Below, one piece after another: positions 1-7,563 of a stretch of 11,215 nt of DNA. Position 1 is the first letter of the stretch, and the number at the start of each line of letters is the position of its first letter. The notes under the pieces were generated by a model. It worked only from the letters and a program-made list of their open reading frames with translations, was not told the origin of the DNA and did not search any database. The DNA is from Chitinophagaceae bacterium (GTDB lineage Bacteria; Bacteroidota; Bacteroidia; Chitinophagales; Chitinophagaceae), in assembly GCA_947468255.1 (NCBI GenBank), contig CANIMM010000074.1:1-11215 (forward strand), written 5' to 3'. Made by a program: the position numbers and the translations under genes.

Positions 1-498
1 GTAACAACCTTATTGTTACTATTGGCTGCCATTCAAAGCGTACATTCCCAAACTGTACCTGGGGCCTTTATTATGAGTAGTGTTGGTAGCATACCCAATA
101 TGTCGAATAACAGCATGGCTGTAAACTATACTAGTAGCGCTATTTGTTTTAATATTCAAAATGGCGCTGCCATATTAATAGCTGAAAGAGGCAAGGGGAA
201 ATTTACCAATTATTGTGTAGAAAATACAAAAATGAATTCGCTAGGTGTAAAAATGTATCCTAATCCTGTTGTTACGAAAGCCCAAGTTAAATTAACGAAA
301 TCACCTAAAGTGGATGAAGTTTTCAATTGGAGTATATGGACTTCTGAAGGTCTGAAAATTGCAGGTGAAAAAACCACCGGATATGAAATGTACCAGGGGA
401 AAATGTTGGATCTAAGAGGTTTGCATTCCGGTACATTTATCTTTCAAGTTGAGTCCAACAACTATAAAGAAATTTTGAAATTTGTTAAAGCTCGATAA
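1..498 (+). CDS. Small secreted protein with T9SS type A C-terminal sorting domain (5' partial)
   Basis: The reading frame is open from base 1, so the true start probably lies just left of the window. A TTG at 13 is in frame but sits inside the hydrophobic core of a signal peptide (VTTLLLLLAAIQSVHSQ), so it is unlikely to be the start. After a probable cleavage near SQ there are only about 60 residues of unrecognised sequence with two cysteines. The last ~85 residues look like a type A T9SS sorting domain: a YPNP motif, a strand ending in WSIWTSEG, a leucine-rich DLRGLHSGTFIFQV strand and a basic end, KFVKAR. In this family that domain directs export across the outer membrane through the Por machinery and is usually removed while the cargo is attached to the surface. 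The mature cargo would be very small, too small for a usual enzyme. The next gene begins 26 bp downstream on the same strand, suggesting cotranscription. The sorting domain is a confident call; the role of the cargo is unknown. Confidence 0.85.
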   Translation, partial: VTTLLLLLAAIQSVHSQTVPGAFIMSSVGSIPNMSNNSMAVNYTSSAICFNIQNGAAILIAERGKGKFTNYCVENTKMNSLGVKMYPNPVVTKAQVKLTKSPKVDEVFNWSIWTSEGLKIAGEKTTGYEMYQGKMLDLRGLHSGTFIFQVESNNYKEILKFVKAR

Positions 499-524
499 AA
501 AATAAATTATTAATTCAAAGATTT

Positions 525-3500
525 ATGAGAAGTTATATTTGTTCAAAGCTAAAGGCTGGTGTTGTATTTTTGGTATTAATGATTGTTACTGGGCAATTAA
601 TAGCGCAGAGTAACACGGGTATTTTTTTTCAAGCTGTAGCCAGAGATAATTTTTCTAATCCAGCTATGAATAGAAAAATATATGTACAATCCAGTATTAT
701 TCAAACCACCGCTACAGGAACAAAACTATTGATAGAGGAGTACGAATCCACTACAGACGGTTCTGGTGTATTTAGCATCAGTATTGGTAATGGAAAGAAA
801 GTGGGGGGTACTTCAACTGGCATAATGAGTATAGATTGGTCGAAGGGACCCTTTTATTTAAATTTAAAAATTGCCATTACACCAGTGGCTTCCAGCAACG
901 GTTGGGATTACACGAAAGAGTGGACTGATATGGGAACGACTAATTTTGGGGCGGTTCCTTATGCATTATATTCAGCTAACGCTTCGGGGTTGGATGGCAA
1001 ATTAAATATTGCTGATACTGCCGCCATGTTAAGTAAACGTTTTGCGCTAGATACGGTTTCTTTGTCATATAGAATTAACGTCTCAAACACGAATCTAAAT
1101 TCGGAAACCAGCCGTGCTATTGCTGCAGAAAATTTAAAATTAAATATTACAGATACTGCTTTAATGCTGAGTGGTCGAAAGGCTAGTGATACCAGTTCTC
1201 TATCCAATAGGATTAATACTAATTCTACCGCTTTGTCTGCTGAGATTACCCGTGCAACTGCTTCAGAGAATTTAAAATTAAATATAGCAGACACTGCATC
1301 TCTTTCAAATAGGATAAATGCTTCTTCTACCGCTTTGTCTGCTGAGATTACCCGTGCAACTGTTTCAGAGAATTTGAAATTAAATATAGCAGATACGGCA
1401 TCTCTTTCAAATAGGATGAATACCAAGGAAAATGAATTGAATAAATCAACGAACACATCACTAGGGACAAGTGATGTGTTGTATCCAACTCAAAATGCGG
1501 TTAAGACCTATGTAGATGCTGCAACTCCTGGTGCTACCGCTTTGGTAAAAGGTTTGGTACAGTTAGCTGGAGATCTTTCGGGCACAGCGCAATTACCATT
1601 GATTGCTGCAGGAGCAATTACTACTGCTAAAATTGCGGATGCCAATGTAACCACTTCAAAGATTGCCGATGGAGCTATCACAGATAATAAGCTTTCAAGT
1701 TTTAGCGGATCTAAAGTTACAGGTGATATCAGTGGCAATGCTGCTAATGTAACTGGAACGGTAGCAGTTGCTAATGGTGGAACAGGAGCTACAACTGCAA
1801 CTTTAGCAAGAACAAATTTAGGATTGACAATTGGAACAGATGTGCAAGCGCCATTAAGTTTCAATGCACCTTTAACTAAAAGCTCAAGTGCAGTTAGCCT
1901 CAGTCAGGCAACAACAACTGTAGATGGATATGTAAGTGCTGCTGATTTTACTACCTTTAATAATAAAATAGACGCTACTCAAAAAGCAGCTATTAATGGA
2001 GTAGCTACCTTGGGTAGCGATGGTAAAATACCCTCAGGACAACTTCCAGCTATTACTTTGTCGAGTGCGACTGTAGTAGCATCTGAAGCTGCTATGTTGG
2101 CCTTGTCAGTAACGGTAGGTAGTATTGCTATAAGAACTGATATCGCTAAAAATTACGTATTGGGCGCACTGCCTCCTGCTACTTTAGCCAACTGGAAAGA
2201 ATTAGCAGCAACTCCTTCCGTTACAAGTGTGAATACTTTTACAGGACCAAATGTAACCTTAACAACAACTAATTTATCAGAAGGAACCAATCTATATTAC
2301 ACAGATGCAAGAGCAAGAGCTGGAATAAGTGCTTCGAGTCCATTAAGTTATAGTGCTTCAACTGGAATCTTTAGTATGGCGGCTGCTACAACTTCAGTCA
2401 ACGGTTATTTGAGTGCAGCTAATTTTACAACATTCAATAACAAACAGACTGCATTAACATTTGGAACAGGCTTAACGAATACGACTAGCACAATCACTGT
2501 AAATCCTTCACAAAATATTACTACCCTTTCCAACTTAACTAGTAATGGTATCGTTACCACAACTGGATTGGCAGGCACTTTATCAGTTGTATCCACTTTG
2601 CCAGTTGCAAGTGGAGGAACGGGTGCTCCAACTTTAACCGGAATAATAAAGGGTAATGGAACAGCTGCTTTTACTGCTGCTATTGCAGGCACAGATTATT
2701 TAGCACCCACAGGAAGTGCTGCCAGTTTAACCTCTTTTCCAACATTGAATCAAAGTACTACGGGTAATGCTGCCACTGCCACTAAATTAGCTGCAACAAA
2801 AAATATTAATGGAGTTGCTTTTGATGGAAGTTCGGATATTACAATTACCGCTATAGCTGCTGCAGAGCAATTATCTGGCACCGCATTAAAGTCAACGATA
2901 ATAGGGTCTAGTTTAACGAGTGTAGGAACTTTAGCAAACCTGACTGTTACCAATCCAATTTCAGGAAGTGTAACGGGTAATGCAGCTAATGTAACCGGCA
3001 TTGTAGTTGGAGTAAATGGCGGTACTGGAATTAATAATTCAGGTAAAACGATTACGCTTGGAGGAAATTTAACTACTGCTGGCGCTTTTGCTACGACTTT
3101 GACTTCAACAGGAATTACTTCCATCACTTTACCTACCACAGGTACTTTAGTGACATTAGCAGGATCAGAAACACTAACCAATAAAACATTAACAAGTCCA
3201 ATATTTACTTCACCCACATTAGGTACACCTGCTTCGGGTACCTTGACAAATGCAACTGGATTACCTTTGACAACAGGTGTAACAGGGATATTGACATCTT
3301 CCAATGGAGGAACAGGAAATGGATTTACAAAATTTGCAGGACCATTAACAGCAGAAAAAATATTTCTATTGCCCAATTCTAATGCCACGTTAGCAAGAAT
3401 TGATGATGCACAAACATTTTCAGGTACTCAAAAATTTAATTCAGATATATTTATACAGGGTATTTTAATAGGATTTGGAGCAGGAAATAATGGTCAGAAT

Positions 3501-4316
3501 ACTGCTGTTGGATCAGCTGCTTTAGGCACTGGAACAGGTACGCGAAACACTGCAATTGGTTTTTGGGCATTAAGGAATTATTCAGGAACTAGCTTTGATA
3601 ATAATACTGCTGTTGGATATAGTAATTCCAATGCTATTTCTACAGGACAGCAAAATACTTCTATTGGTGCTGAAGCATTAATGGCGACAACAACAGGTAG
3701 TGCTAATACTGCAATAGGAGCACAATCTTTAATTGCTGCAACAGGTTCAGGAAATACAGCTTTAGGATATGCTGCAGGTCAAGTAATCACATCGGGTACA
3801 AACAATACTTTTATTGGACTAAATGCAAATGCTTCAGGAACTGGTGCTGCAACATTTTCAAATGCAACAGCCCTTGGAAACGGAGCGCTTGTTGTTGCAA
3901 GCAATAGTGTAAGAATAGGAAATTCCGCTGTTACTTCTATTGGAGGTCAAGTAGCCTGGACTAATGCTTCTGATATTCGGATAAAGAAAAATATCACCAA
4001 TTCTAAATATGGTTTGTCTACCGTAATGCAATTAAGGCCTGTTGAATACAATTTAATTAGCAATGATTTAAAACAAGTTGGTTTTATTGCCCAGGAAGTG
4101 CAAAAATTAGTTCCAGAAGTAGTAACTGGTAAAGAAGGGGATTTAGAAAAAGGTGAAATATTAGGAATTACCTATTCCAATCTAGTACCAGTTCTAACTA
4201 AAGCCATTCAAGAGGAATCTGCTCAAAAAGATGCTGAGATCGCGGCTTTAAAAACATTATTAAAATCATTAGCAGCAAGGTTACAATCCTTAGAGACAAT
4301 CGTAAATAAGCAATAA
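525..4316 (+). CDS. Large surface fibre/adhesin with phage-tail-fibre-like repeats, YadA-like head and S74 chaperone domain
   Basis: This 1263-residue protein has a Sec signal peptide (residues 1-28, ending LIAQ). Residues ~29-155 form a domain I associate with large Bacteroidota surface proteins (FQAVARD near the start, GAVPYALYSAN near the end). Residues ~160-300 are coiled-coil-like repeats with SLSNRIN and ENLKLNIADTA. Residues ~310-945 are Thr/Ser/Ala/Gly-rich, with GGTG motifs at 418, 697, 832 and 928 and phage-tail-like phrases such as SETLTNKTLTSP and LGTPASGTLTNATGLPL. Residues ~992-1132 repeat N-T-x-[IVL]-G about every 16-19 residues, as in YadA-type beta-roll heads. The C-terminus from S1149 (SDIRIKKNI, then GFIAQEVQKLVPEVV) matches Peptidase_S74, which in phage tailspikes and MYRF trimerises the protein and cuts itself off. 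A short coiled coil ends the chain. There is no T9SS sorting domain, so the export and anchoring route is unclear. Trimeric fibre function is inferred from the domains; the ligand is unknown. Confidence 0.88.
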   Translation: MRSYICSKLKAGVVFLVLMIVTGQLIAQSNTGIFFQAVARDNFSNPAMNRKIYVQSSIIQTTATGTKLLIEEYESTTDGSGVFSISIGNGKKVGGTSTGIMSIDWSKGPFYLNLKIAITPVASSNGWDYTKEWTDMGTTNFGAVPYALYSANASGLDGKLNIADTAAMLSKRFALDTVSLSYRINVSNTNLNSETSRAIAAENLKLNITDTALMLSGRKASDTSSLSNRINTNSTALSAEITRATASENLKLNIADTASLSNRINASSTALSAEITRATVSENLKLNIADTASLSNRMNTKENELNKSTNTSLGTSDVLYPTQNAVKTYVDAATPGATALVKGLVQLAGDLSGTAQLPLIAAGAITTAKIADANVTTSKIADGAITDNKLSSFSGSKVTGDISGNAANVTGTVAVANGGTGATTATLARTNLGLTIGTDVQAPLSFNAPLTKSSSAVSLSQATTTVDGYVSAADFTTFNNKIDATQKAAINGVATLGSDGKIPSGQLPAITLSSATVVASEAAMLALSVTVGSIAIRTDIAKNYVLGALPPATLANWKELAATPSVTSVNTFTGPNVTLTTTNLSEGTNLYYTDARARAGISASSPLSYSASTGIFSMAAATTSVNGYLSAANFTTFNNKQTALTFGTGLTNTTSTITVNPSQNITTLSNLTSNGIVTTTGLAGTLSVVSTLPVASGGTGAPTLTGIIKGNGTAAFTAAIAGTDYLAPTGSAASLTSFPTLNQSTTGNAATATKLAATKNINGVAFDGSSDITITAIAAAEQLSGTALKSTIIGSSLTSVGTLANLTVTNPISGSVTGNAANVTGIVVGVNGGTGINNSGKTITLGGNLTTAGAFATTLTSTGITSITLPTTGTLVTLAGSETLTNKTLTSPIFTSPTLGTPASGTLTNATGLPLTTGVTGILTSSNGGTGNGFTKFAGPLTAEKIFLLPNSNATLARIDDAQTFSGTQKFNSDIFIQGILIGFGAGNNGQNTAVGSAALGTGTGTRNTAIGFWALRNYSGTSFDNNTAVGYSNSNAISTGQQNTSIGAEALMATTTGSANTAIGAQSLIAATGSGNTALGYAAGQVITSGTNNTFIGLNANASGTGAATFSNATALGNGALVVASNSVRIGNSAVTSIGGQVAWTNASDIRIKKNITNSKYGLSTVMQLRPVEYNLISNDLKQVGFIAQEVQKLVPEVVTGKEGDLEKGEILGITYSNLVPVLTKAIQEESAQKDAEIAALKTLLKSLAARLQSLETIVNKQ
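1197..1425 (+). repeat. Tandem 102-bp (34-residue) coding repeat in the fibre stalk
   Basis: Two full units start at 1197 and 1299 and a third, partial unit starts at 1401, all in frame. Each begins with S-L-S-N-R-[IM]-N and the full ones continue through ALSAEITRAT and ENLKLNIADTA. The stretch 1223-1260 is identical base for base to 1325-1362 (38 bp), and most of the remainder differs by single substitutions. A diverged ancestral copy lies just upstream (~1060-1190: SLSYRIN, ETSRAIAAENLKLNITDTA). The near-identity of the two units suggests a recent duplication. The 34-residue period and polar/leucine spacing fit a coiled-coil stalk. Confidence 0.88.
1851..2447 (+). repeat. Duplicated module (GY[VL]SAA[DN]FTTFNNK) in the fibre shaft
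   Basis: Residues ~443-482 and ~605-641 of the fibre protein share the same layout: a short APL/SPL segment, a Ser-rich stretch, then T-T-x-V-[DN]-G-Y-[VL]-S-A-A-[DN]-F-T-T-F-N-N-K. The two copies lie about 480 bp apart and are much more diverged in DNA than the stalk repeats, so this duplication is older. It shows that the low-complexity shaft is built of repeated modules. Confidence 0.65.
3498..3920 (+). repeat. YadA-like head repeats in the fibre protein
   Basis: The motif N-T-[ASF]-[IVL]-G recurs at residues 992, 1008, 1027, 1044, 1061, 1077 and 1094, followed by variants TALG (1115) and SVRIG (1128). The spacing of 16-19 residues resembles the collagen-binding head of YadA-type trimeric adhesins, where each repeat forms one turn of a left-handed parallel beta-roll. 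Gly, Ala, Thr and Asn dominate the intervals. It lies directly before the S74 domain, an arrangement I associate with Bacteroidota tail-fibre-domain proteins. Confidence 0.75.
3969..4316 (+). other. Peptidase_S74 intramolecular chaperone domain (predicted self-cleavage site at its start)
   Basis: The segment encodes residues 1149-1263 of the fibre protein. Ser1149 and Lys1154 have the S-x4-K spacing of the Ser-Lys dyad described for S74 autocleavage in phage tailspikes and MYRF, so cleavage is predicted between Ala1148 and Ser1149. The downstream GFIAQEVQ and LVPEVV blocks are hallmark strands and helices of the fold, and ITYSNLVPVLTKAIQE leads into a terminal coiled coil. The length of about 115 residues is normal for the family. 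Activity is inferred from the residues. Confidence 0.82.
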
Positions 4317-4320
4317 GCAT

Positions 4321-5130
4321 TTACCGAATAAATCTAAGTTTTTTGCTCACCTGTTTCATCCATTCCCTTGCCATCAGTTCGTGACCGGCAGGCATTGGAT
4401 GAACGCCATCCCAGATCCAATAGGCTGCCGGGGCCTCGGTTGCAGCTTTGTCAAATGCTTTTTGATAAGGAATAAAAATTGCATTGAATTCCTCACTCAA
4501 TTTTTTAGCGATTGCTTGACGTTTGGTCATTTCTGTTGAATACTCTTCCCATCTTAGTTTTAAATTAGCCACCGGAAGTATAAAAGGCTCGCCAATTACT
4601 AATTGAACATTGGGTAATTGTTGGATGGTTTGTTGCAGTAATGCTCTGTAATCCTGCTCGTATTGTTCCGATGTAAAATGTGCATTACCCTTCAAATAGG
4701 CACTAAGGTCATTCACACCAATTAAAATACTCAGTACATCTGGTTTTAATTCAATCGCCTCCGTTTTCCATCTTGCGGCCAGATCAGGTACCCTGTTTCC
4801 ACTGATACCCCGATTAAAAAACTGAAAATCCTTCTTGGGGAAATCATACCAAAGTTTACTGGCTACAATATACTGGTATCCATGCCCCATAACATGATTC
4901 CAGTCTTGATTGCGGGTTCTATTGCCATCCGTGATGGAATCGCCCTGGAATAAAAATCGATAGCCATTCCCATTCGTAGTATCATCCAATGCAATTGCTT
5001 GCAATGGGTTGGGAGATAGGGAAGCGATCGTGCCTAGGCTGGCTATTTGTTGTAAGAATTGCCTTCGTTTACTGAATTTCATAGTTTCCATAGATTGAAT
5101 ATTGATTTTATCTAATTTAATGTCATTCAT
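4321..5130 (-). CDS. Tat-exported SGNH/GDSL-family hydrolase
   Basis: This is a 269-residue serine hydrolase of the SGNH/GDSL superfamily, whose members deacylate or deacetylate esters of sugars or lipids. The family blocks are in order: GDSITDG (Ser65 nucleophile), GISGNR (block II, Gly111), GVND (138-141, oxyanion Asn140) and DGVHP (Asp241 and His244, completing the triad). The N-terminus carries a twin-arginine signal, KRRQFLQQ, followed by a modest hydrophobic stretch, so export folded through Tat is likely. The annotated start gives 16 residues before MKFSKRRQ; the in-frame ATGs at M14 (5091) and M17 (5082) are more plausible starts because they leave a normal Tat n-region. The gene converges on the fibre gene with 4 bp between stop codons. 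Substrate cannot be assigned; a carbohydrate acetylesterase is one possibility. Confidence 0.88.
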   Translation of the reverse strand: MNDIKLDKINIQSMETMKFSKRRQFLQQIASLGTIASLSPNPLQAIALDDTTNGNGYRFLFQGDSITDGNRTRNQDWNHVMGHGYQYIVASKLWYDFPKKDFQFFNRGISGNRVPDLAARWKTEAIELKPDVLSILIGVNDLSAYLKGNAHFTSEQYEQDYRALLQQTIQQLPNVQLVIGEPFILPVANLKLRWEEYSTEMTKRQAIAKKLSEEFNAIFIPYQKAFDKAATEAPAAYWIWDGVHPMPAGHELMAREWMKQVSKKLRFIR

Positions 5131-5465
5131 ACAACTTTACATTAAGCCCTTCTAATGGATTGAATCGGTCAGCCTAATTGCCTTTAAGTTAGATACAAGA
5201 TAAGTAAAAAATAATGATCCGATTTGATAGTCCAACTAAAAACCGATCCTGTTTTTCCACAATGCAATTATGCTAATTGTTAATAAATAGAACTATTTCC
5301 AGTCAATTATGCCATATTTTATGAGGGCATTAAAAAATAGTGTATTTATTTTGACTATAATTTTTATAAATGAAAGTATCGGCTAAAAATAATTCACATG
5401 CTAATATTTAATATATAATTGATATTTGCTTAAAGCCTACATTTGCAAAATCTAAATATTGTACG
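5131..5465. other. 335-bp intergenic region between divergent SGNH hydrolase and ammonium transporter genes
   Basis: This AT-rich spacer should contain promoters for both flanking genes. I see no ORF, tRNA or strong terminator. A perfect TAnnTTTG element lies near the transporter start. No comparable element was found for the leftward gene. A weak inverted repeat, ATGCC (5309-5313) and GGCAT (5326-5330) with a 12-nt loop, is the only other structure seen and may be chance. Confidence 0.6.
5438..5445 (+). promoter_or_regulatory. Bacteroidota -7 promoter element (TACATTTG) upstream of the ammonium transporter
   Basis: TACATTTG is an exact match to the TAnnTTTG -7 consensus used by the Bacteroidota primary sigma factor. 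It ends 20 bp before the ATG at 5466, which would give a leader of roughly 15 nt. The -33 TTTG is not at the usual ~19-21 bp distance; the nearest TTTG (5425-5428) is too close. The -7 element is therefore good and the -33 element poor. Confidence 0.5.
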
Positions 5466-6683
5466 ATGCTTGATACTGGATTAACCGCTTTTATGTTACT
5501 TGCTACTAGTCTGGTTATGCTGATGACACCTGGACTTGCTTTTTTTTACGGTGGACTTGCTTGCAAAAAAAATATTCTCAATGTAATGATGCAAAGCTTT
5601 GTGTCCATGGGTTGGACATCGGTGCTTTGGTTCATTTTTGGCTATTCTTTATGTTTCAGTGGAGGAGAAGGCGGTATCATTGGAAACCTAGATAAAGCTT
5701 TTTATCATGGTATTGATCCCGATACGCTTTTTTCAGCCGATAAACGTTTTCCTGAAATTGTATTTATAGCTTACCAAATGATGTTTGCCATTATCACGCC
5801 CGCACTTATTACCGGGGCTTTTGCCAATCGAATCACTTTCAAAGCTTATTTTATTTTTCTAACCTTTTGGCAGATCCTGGTTTATTATCCTTTTGTACAT
5901 ATGATTTGGGGTAATGGGTTATTGGCCAAATGGGGTGTATTGGATTTTGCTGGTGGCATTACTGTTCATGCTACCGCCGGATTTGCTGCACTCGCATCCG
6001 TTATTTATGTGGGTAAACGTAGCTCAATCAATGCTCGTCCGAATAATTTACCACTCATGGCGATTGGAACTGCATTGCTTTGGTTTGGTTGGTATGGATT
6101 CAATGCCGGTAGTGAATTGCAAGTGAATGGTATTACCTCTTTGGCTTTCATCAATACAGATATCTCAGCCTCCGTAGCCGCCGTAACTTGGTTGGTGATA
6201 GAGTGGACAACAGGTAATCGGCGCCCAACCTTTGCAGGCTTATTAACTGGCTCTGTAGCTGGTTTGGCTACCGTAACGCCCGCCGCAGGTTACATTACCT
6301 ATGAAATGGCTTTTGTAACTGGAATTTTGGCATCCGTTGTATGCTATGGAGCCGTTAAACTAAAAAATAAAATGGGTTGGGATGACGCATTGGATGTGTG
6401 GGGTGTGCATGGAGTAGGAGGGTTGTTGGGAACGATTTTACTTGGATTATACGCTTCCAAAGCCATTAACCCCAATGGTGCCGATGGATTATTTTTTGGG
6501 GGTACCGACTTTTTTATGAAGGAATTGATTGCCGTTATAGTGACTTCCATTTATGCTTTTGTTTTCACCTATTTAATGCTGGTATTAATTAACAAGATCA
6601 CTCGCGTGAGAGTTACTGCAGAAGAGGAAGAGGAGGGCTTGGATTTATCTTACCATGGCGAATTGGCTAGAGACACTGAGTAA
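5466..6683 (+). CDS. amt: Ammonium transporter, Amt/Mep/Rh family
   Basis: A 405-residue inner-membrane channel, close to the usual AmtB length, with about eleven hydrophobic segments, that conducts ammonium into the cell for nitrogen assimilation. Family landmarks are present: Phe107 at the external gate, Trp148 (HMIWG), the signature DFAGGITVH with Asp160 and the first pore histidine His168, FNAGS after TM6, and the second pore histidine His315 in DVWGVHGVGG. The cytoplasmic tail ends EGLDLSYHGE, resembling the conserved tail with which AmtB contacts the P-II protein GlnK. No glnK lies next to the gene; the neighbour downstream is a convergent phosphatase. The start at 5466 begins directly with TM1 without a cleavable signal and lies just after a good promoter element. 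Function is confident; regulation by P-II is inference. Confidence 0.95.
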   Translation: MLDTGLTAFMLLATSLVMLMTPGLAFFYGGLACKKNILNVMMQSFVSMGWTSVLWFIFGYSLCFSGGEGGIIGNLDKAFYHGIDPDTLFSADKRFPEIVFIAYQMMFAIITPALITGAFANRITFKAYFIFLTFWQILVYYPFVHMIWGNGLLAKWGVLDFAGGITVHATAGFAALASVIYVGKRSSINARPNNLPLMAIGTALLWFGWYGFNAGSELQVNGITSLAFINTDISASVAAVTWLVIEWTTGNRRPTFAGLLTGSVAGLATVTPAAGYITYEMAFVTGILASVVCYGAVKLKNKMGWDDALDVWGVHGVGGLLGTILLGLYASKAINPNGADGLFFGGTDFFMKELIAVIVTSIYAFVFTYLMLVLINKITRVRVTAEEEEEGLDLSYHGELARDTE

Positions 6684-6744
6684 ATAATTAACCGTCAACA
6701 TCGTCCTAATCATTTGAATTGTGAACTGAATCCTGTAATGGATG

Positions 6745-7563
6745 TTATCTGCCTATTCGGTTCATTTCAGAAAGCATTTTTTGTAAAATGATACATACCC
6801 CATTGTCATCATTTGATTTGGCAAGGTAACGTGCTGCTTTTATTATATCTGGATGCGCATTCTCCATCGCATAGCTAAAACTTGCCTGCTGCATCATTTC
6901 CAAATCATTGAGGTAATCTCCAAAAACCATGGTTTCTTGAATACTGATTCCAAATTTTTTCTGAACCACATTCATTGCTCTTCCTTTATTCGCCATCCAA
7001 TGCGAAATATCGAGCCAAATATTTCCGGATACCTTTAATTGAAGGGAATCTTTTTTGTTTTTAAAATAGGGATAACTGTTTTTTTCTGATCCTGCAAAAT
7101 CACAAATTGCAATTTTCAAAAACTGATCATCTTGCACATTTAATAAATTTTCCACTACCTGGTATTGATCATAATACATTTTTACATGCCGCATAAAATC
7201 AGGATGATCATTTTCAATATAAGCACTTTTTTTTCCGCAAAGAATAACAAAACTGTTGTCAATACTTCTAGCAGTTACAACCTGTTCCATGGCTACTTCC
7301 CGTTCCATTGCCTGCACCAATATTTCCTCTCCTTGATACATTACATAACTTCCATTTTCGGCAATAAAAATTATTTCATCCTTGATACTTTCAAACCGAT
7401 TCATAATATTATAATACTGACGACCACTGGCTGCAACAAATAAAATTCCTTTTGTTTTCATTTGATGAAATAAATCAAAAAATGAAGGATTCAATTCATG
7501 TTGGCTGTTGAGTAAAGTGCCATCCATATCGGATGCCACTAATTTAATTGCTGCTATATTCAT
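6745..7563 (-). CDS. HAD-superfamily phosphatase, Cof subfamily (IIB)
   Basis: A 272-residue cytoplasmic hydrolase, typical in length for Cof/YidA-type sugar or cofactor phosphatases. All four HAD motifs are visible: DMDGTLL (nucleophile Asp12 and acid/base Asp14), Ser46 in AASGR, Lys193 in NKGRAM, and GDYLND with Asp216 and Asp220 for magnesium. The insertion between motifs II and III (~75-185) is the C2 cap that sets substrate choice and fits type IIB. NKG before GDxxND and the late SYAMENAHPDIIKAARYLAKSNDDNGV block are characteristic of the family. There is no signal peptide. It converges on the ammonium transporter with 61 bp between stops and diverges from the exported propeller gene. 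The physiological substrate cannot be told from sequence. Confidence 0.92.
   Translation of the reverse strand: MNIAAIKLVASDMDGTLLNSQHELNPSFFDLFHQMKTKGILFVAASGRQYYNIMNRFESIKDEIIFIAENGSYVMYQGEEILVQAMEREVAMEQVVTARSIDNSFVILCGKKSAYIENDHPDFMRHVKMYYDQYQVVENLLNVQDDQFLKIAICDFAGSEKNSYPYFKNKKDSLQLKVSGNIWLDISHWMANKGRAMNVVQKKFGISIQETMVFGDYLNDLEMMQQASFSYAMENAHPDIIKAARYLAKSNDDNGVCIILQKMLSEMNRIGR

Noticed and set aside
959..3388. Four long minus-strand ORFs (959-1456, 1508-1864, 2405-2692, 2750-3388) opposite the fibre gene
   Set aside because: Their products are repetitive mirror translations of the low-complexity fibre coding strand (Val/Pro/Ala-rich), with no recognisable domain or start context.
5421..5450. 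A sigma-54 (-24/-12) promoter for the ammonium transporter
   Set aside because: TTTGC-like -12 sequences are present but there is no GG at the required -24 position.
6697..6746. AACATC/GATGTT dyad between the convergent transporter and phosphatase genes as a bidirectional terminator
   Set aside because: A six-base stem with a 38-nt loop and no adjacent T-tract is not convincing.
5914..7443. Short ORFs overlapping the transporter and phosphatase genes (5914-6126, 6344-6550, 6853-7038, 7165-7443)
   Set aside because: They are out-of-frame shadows of well-supported genes and show no domain.
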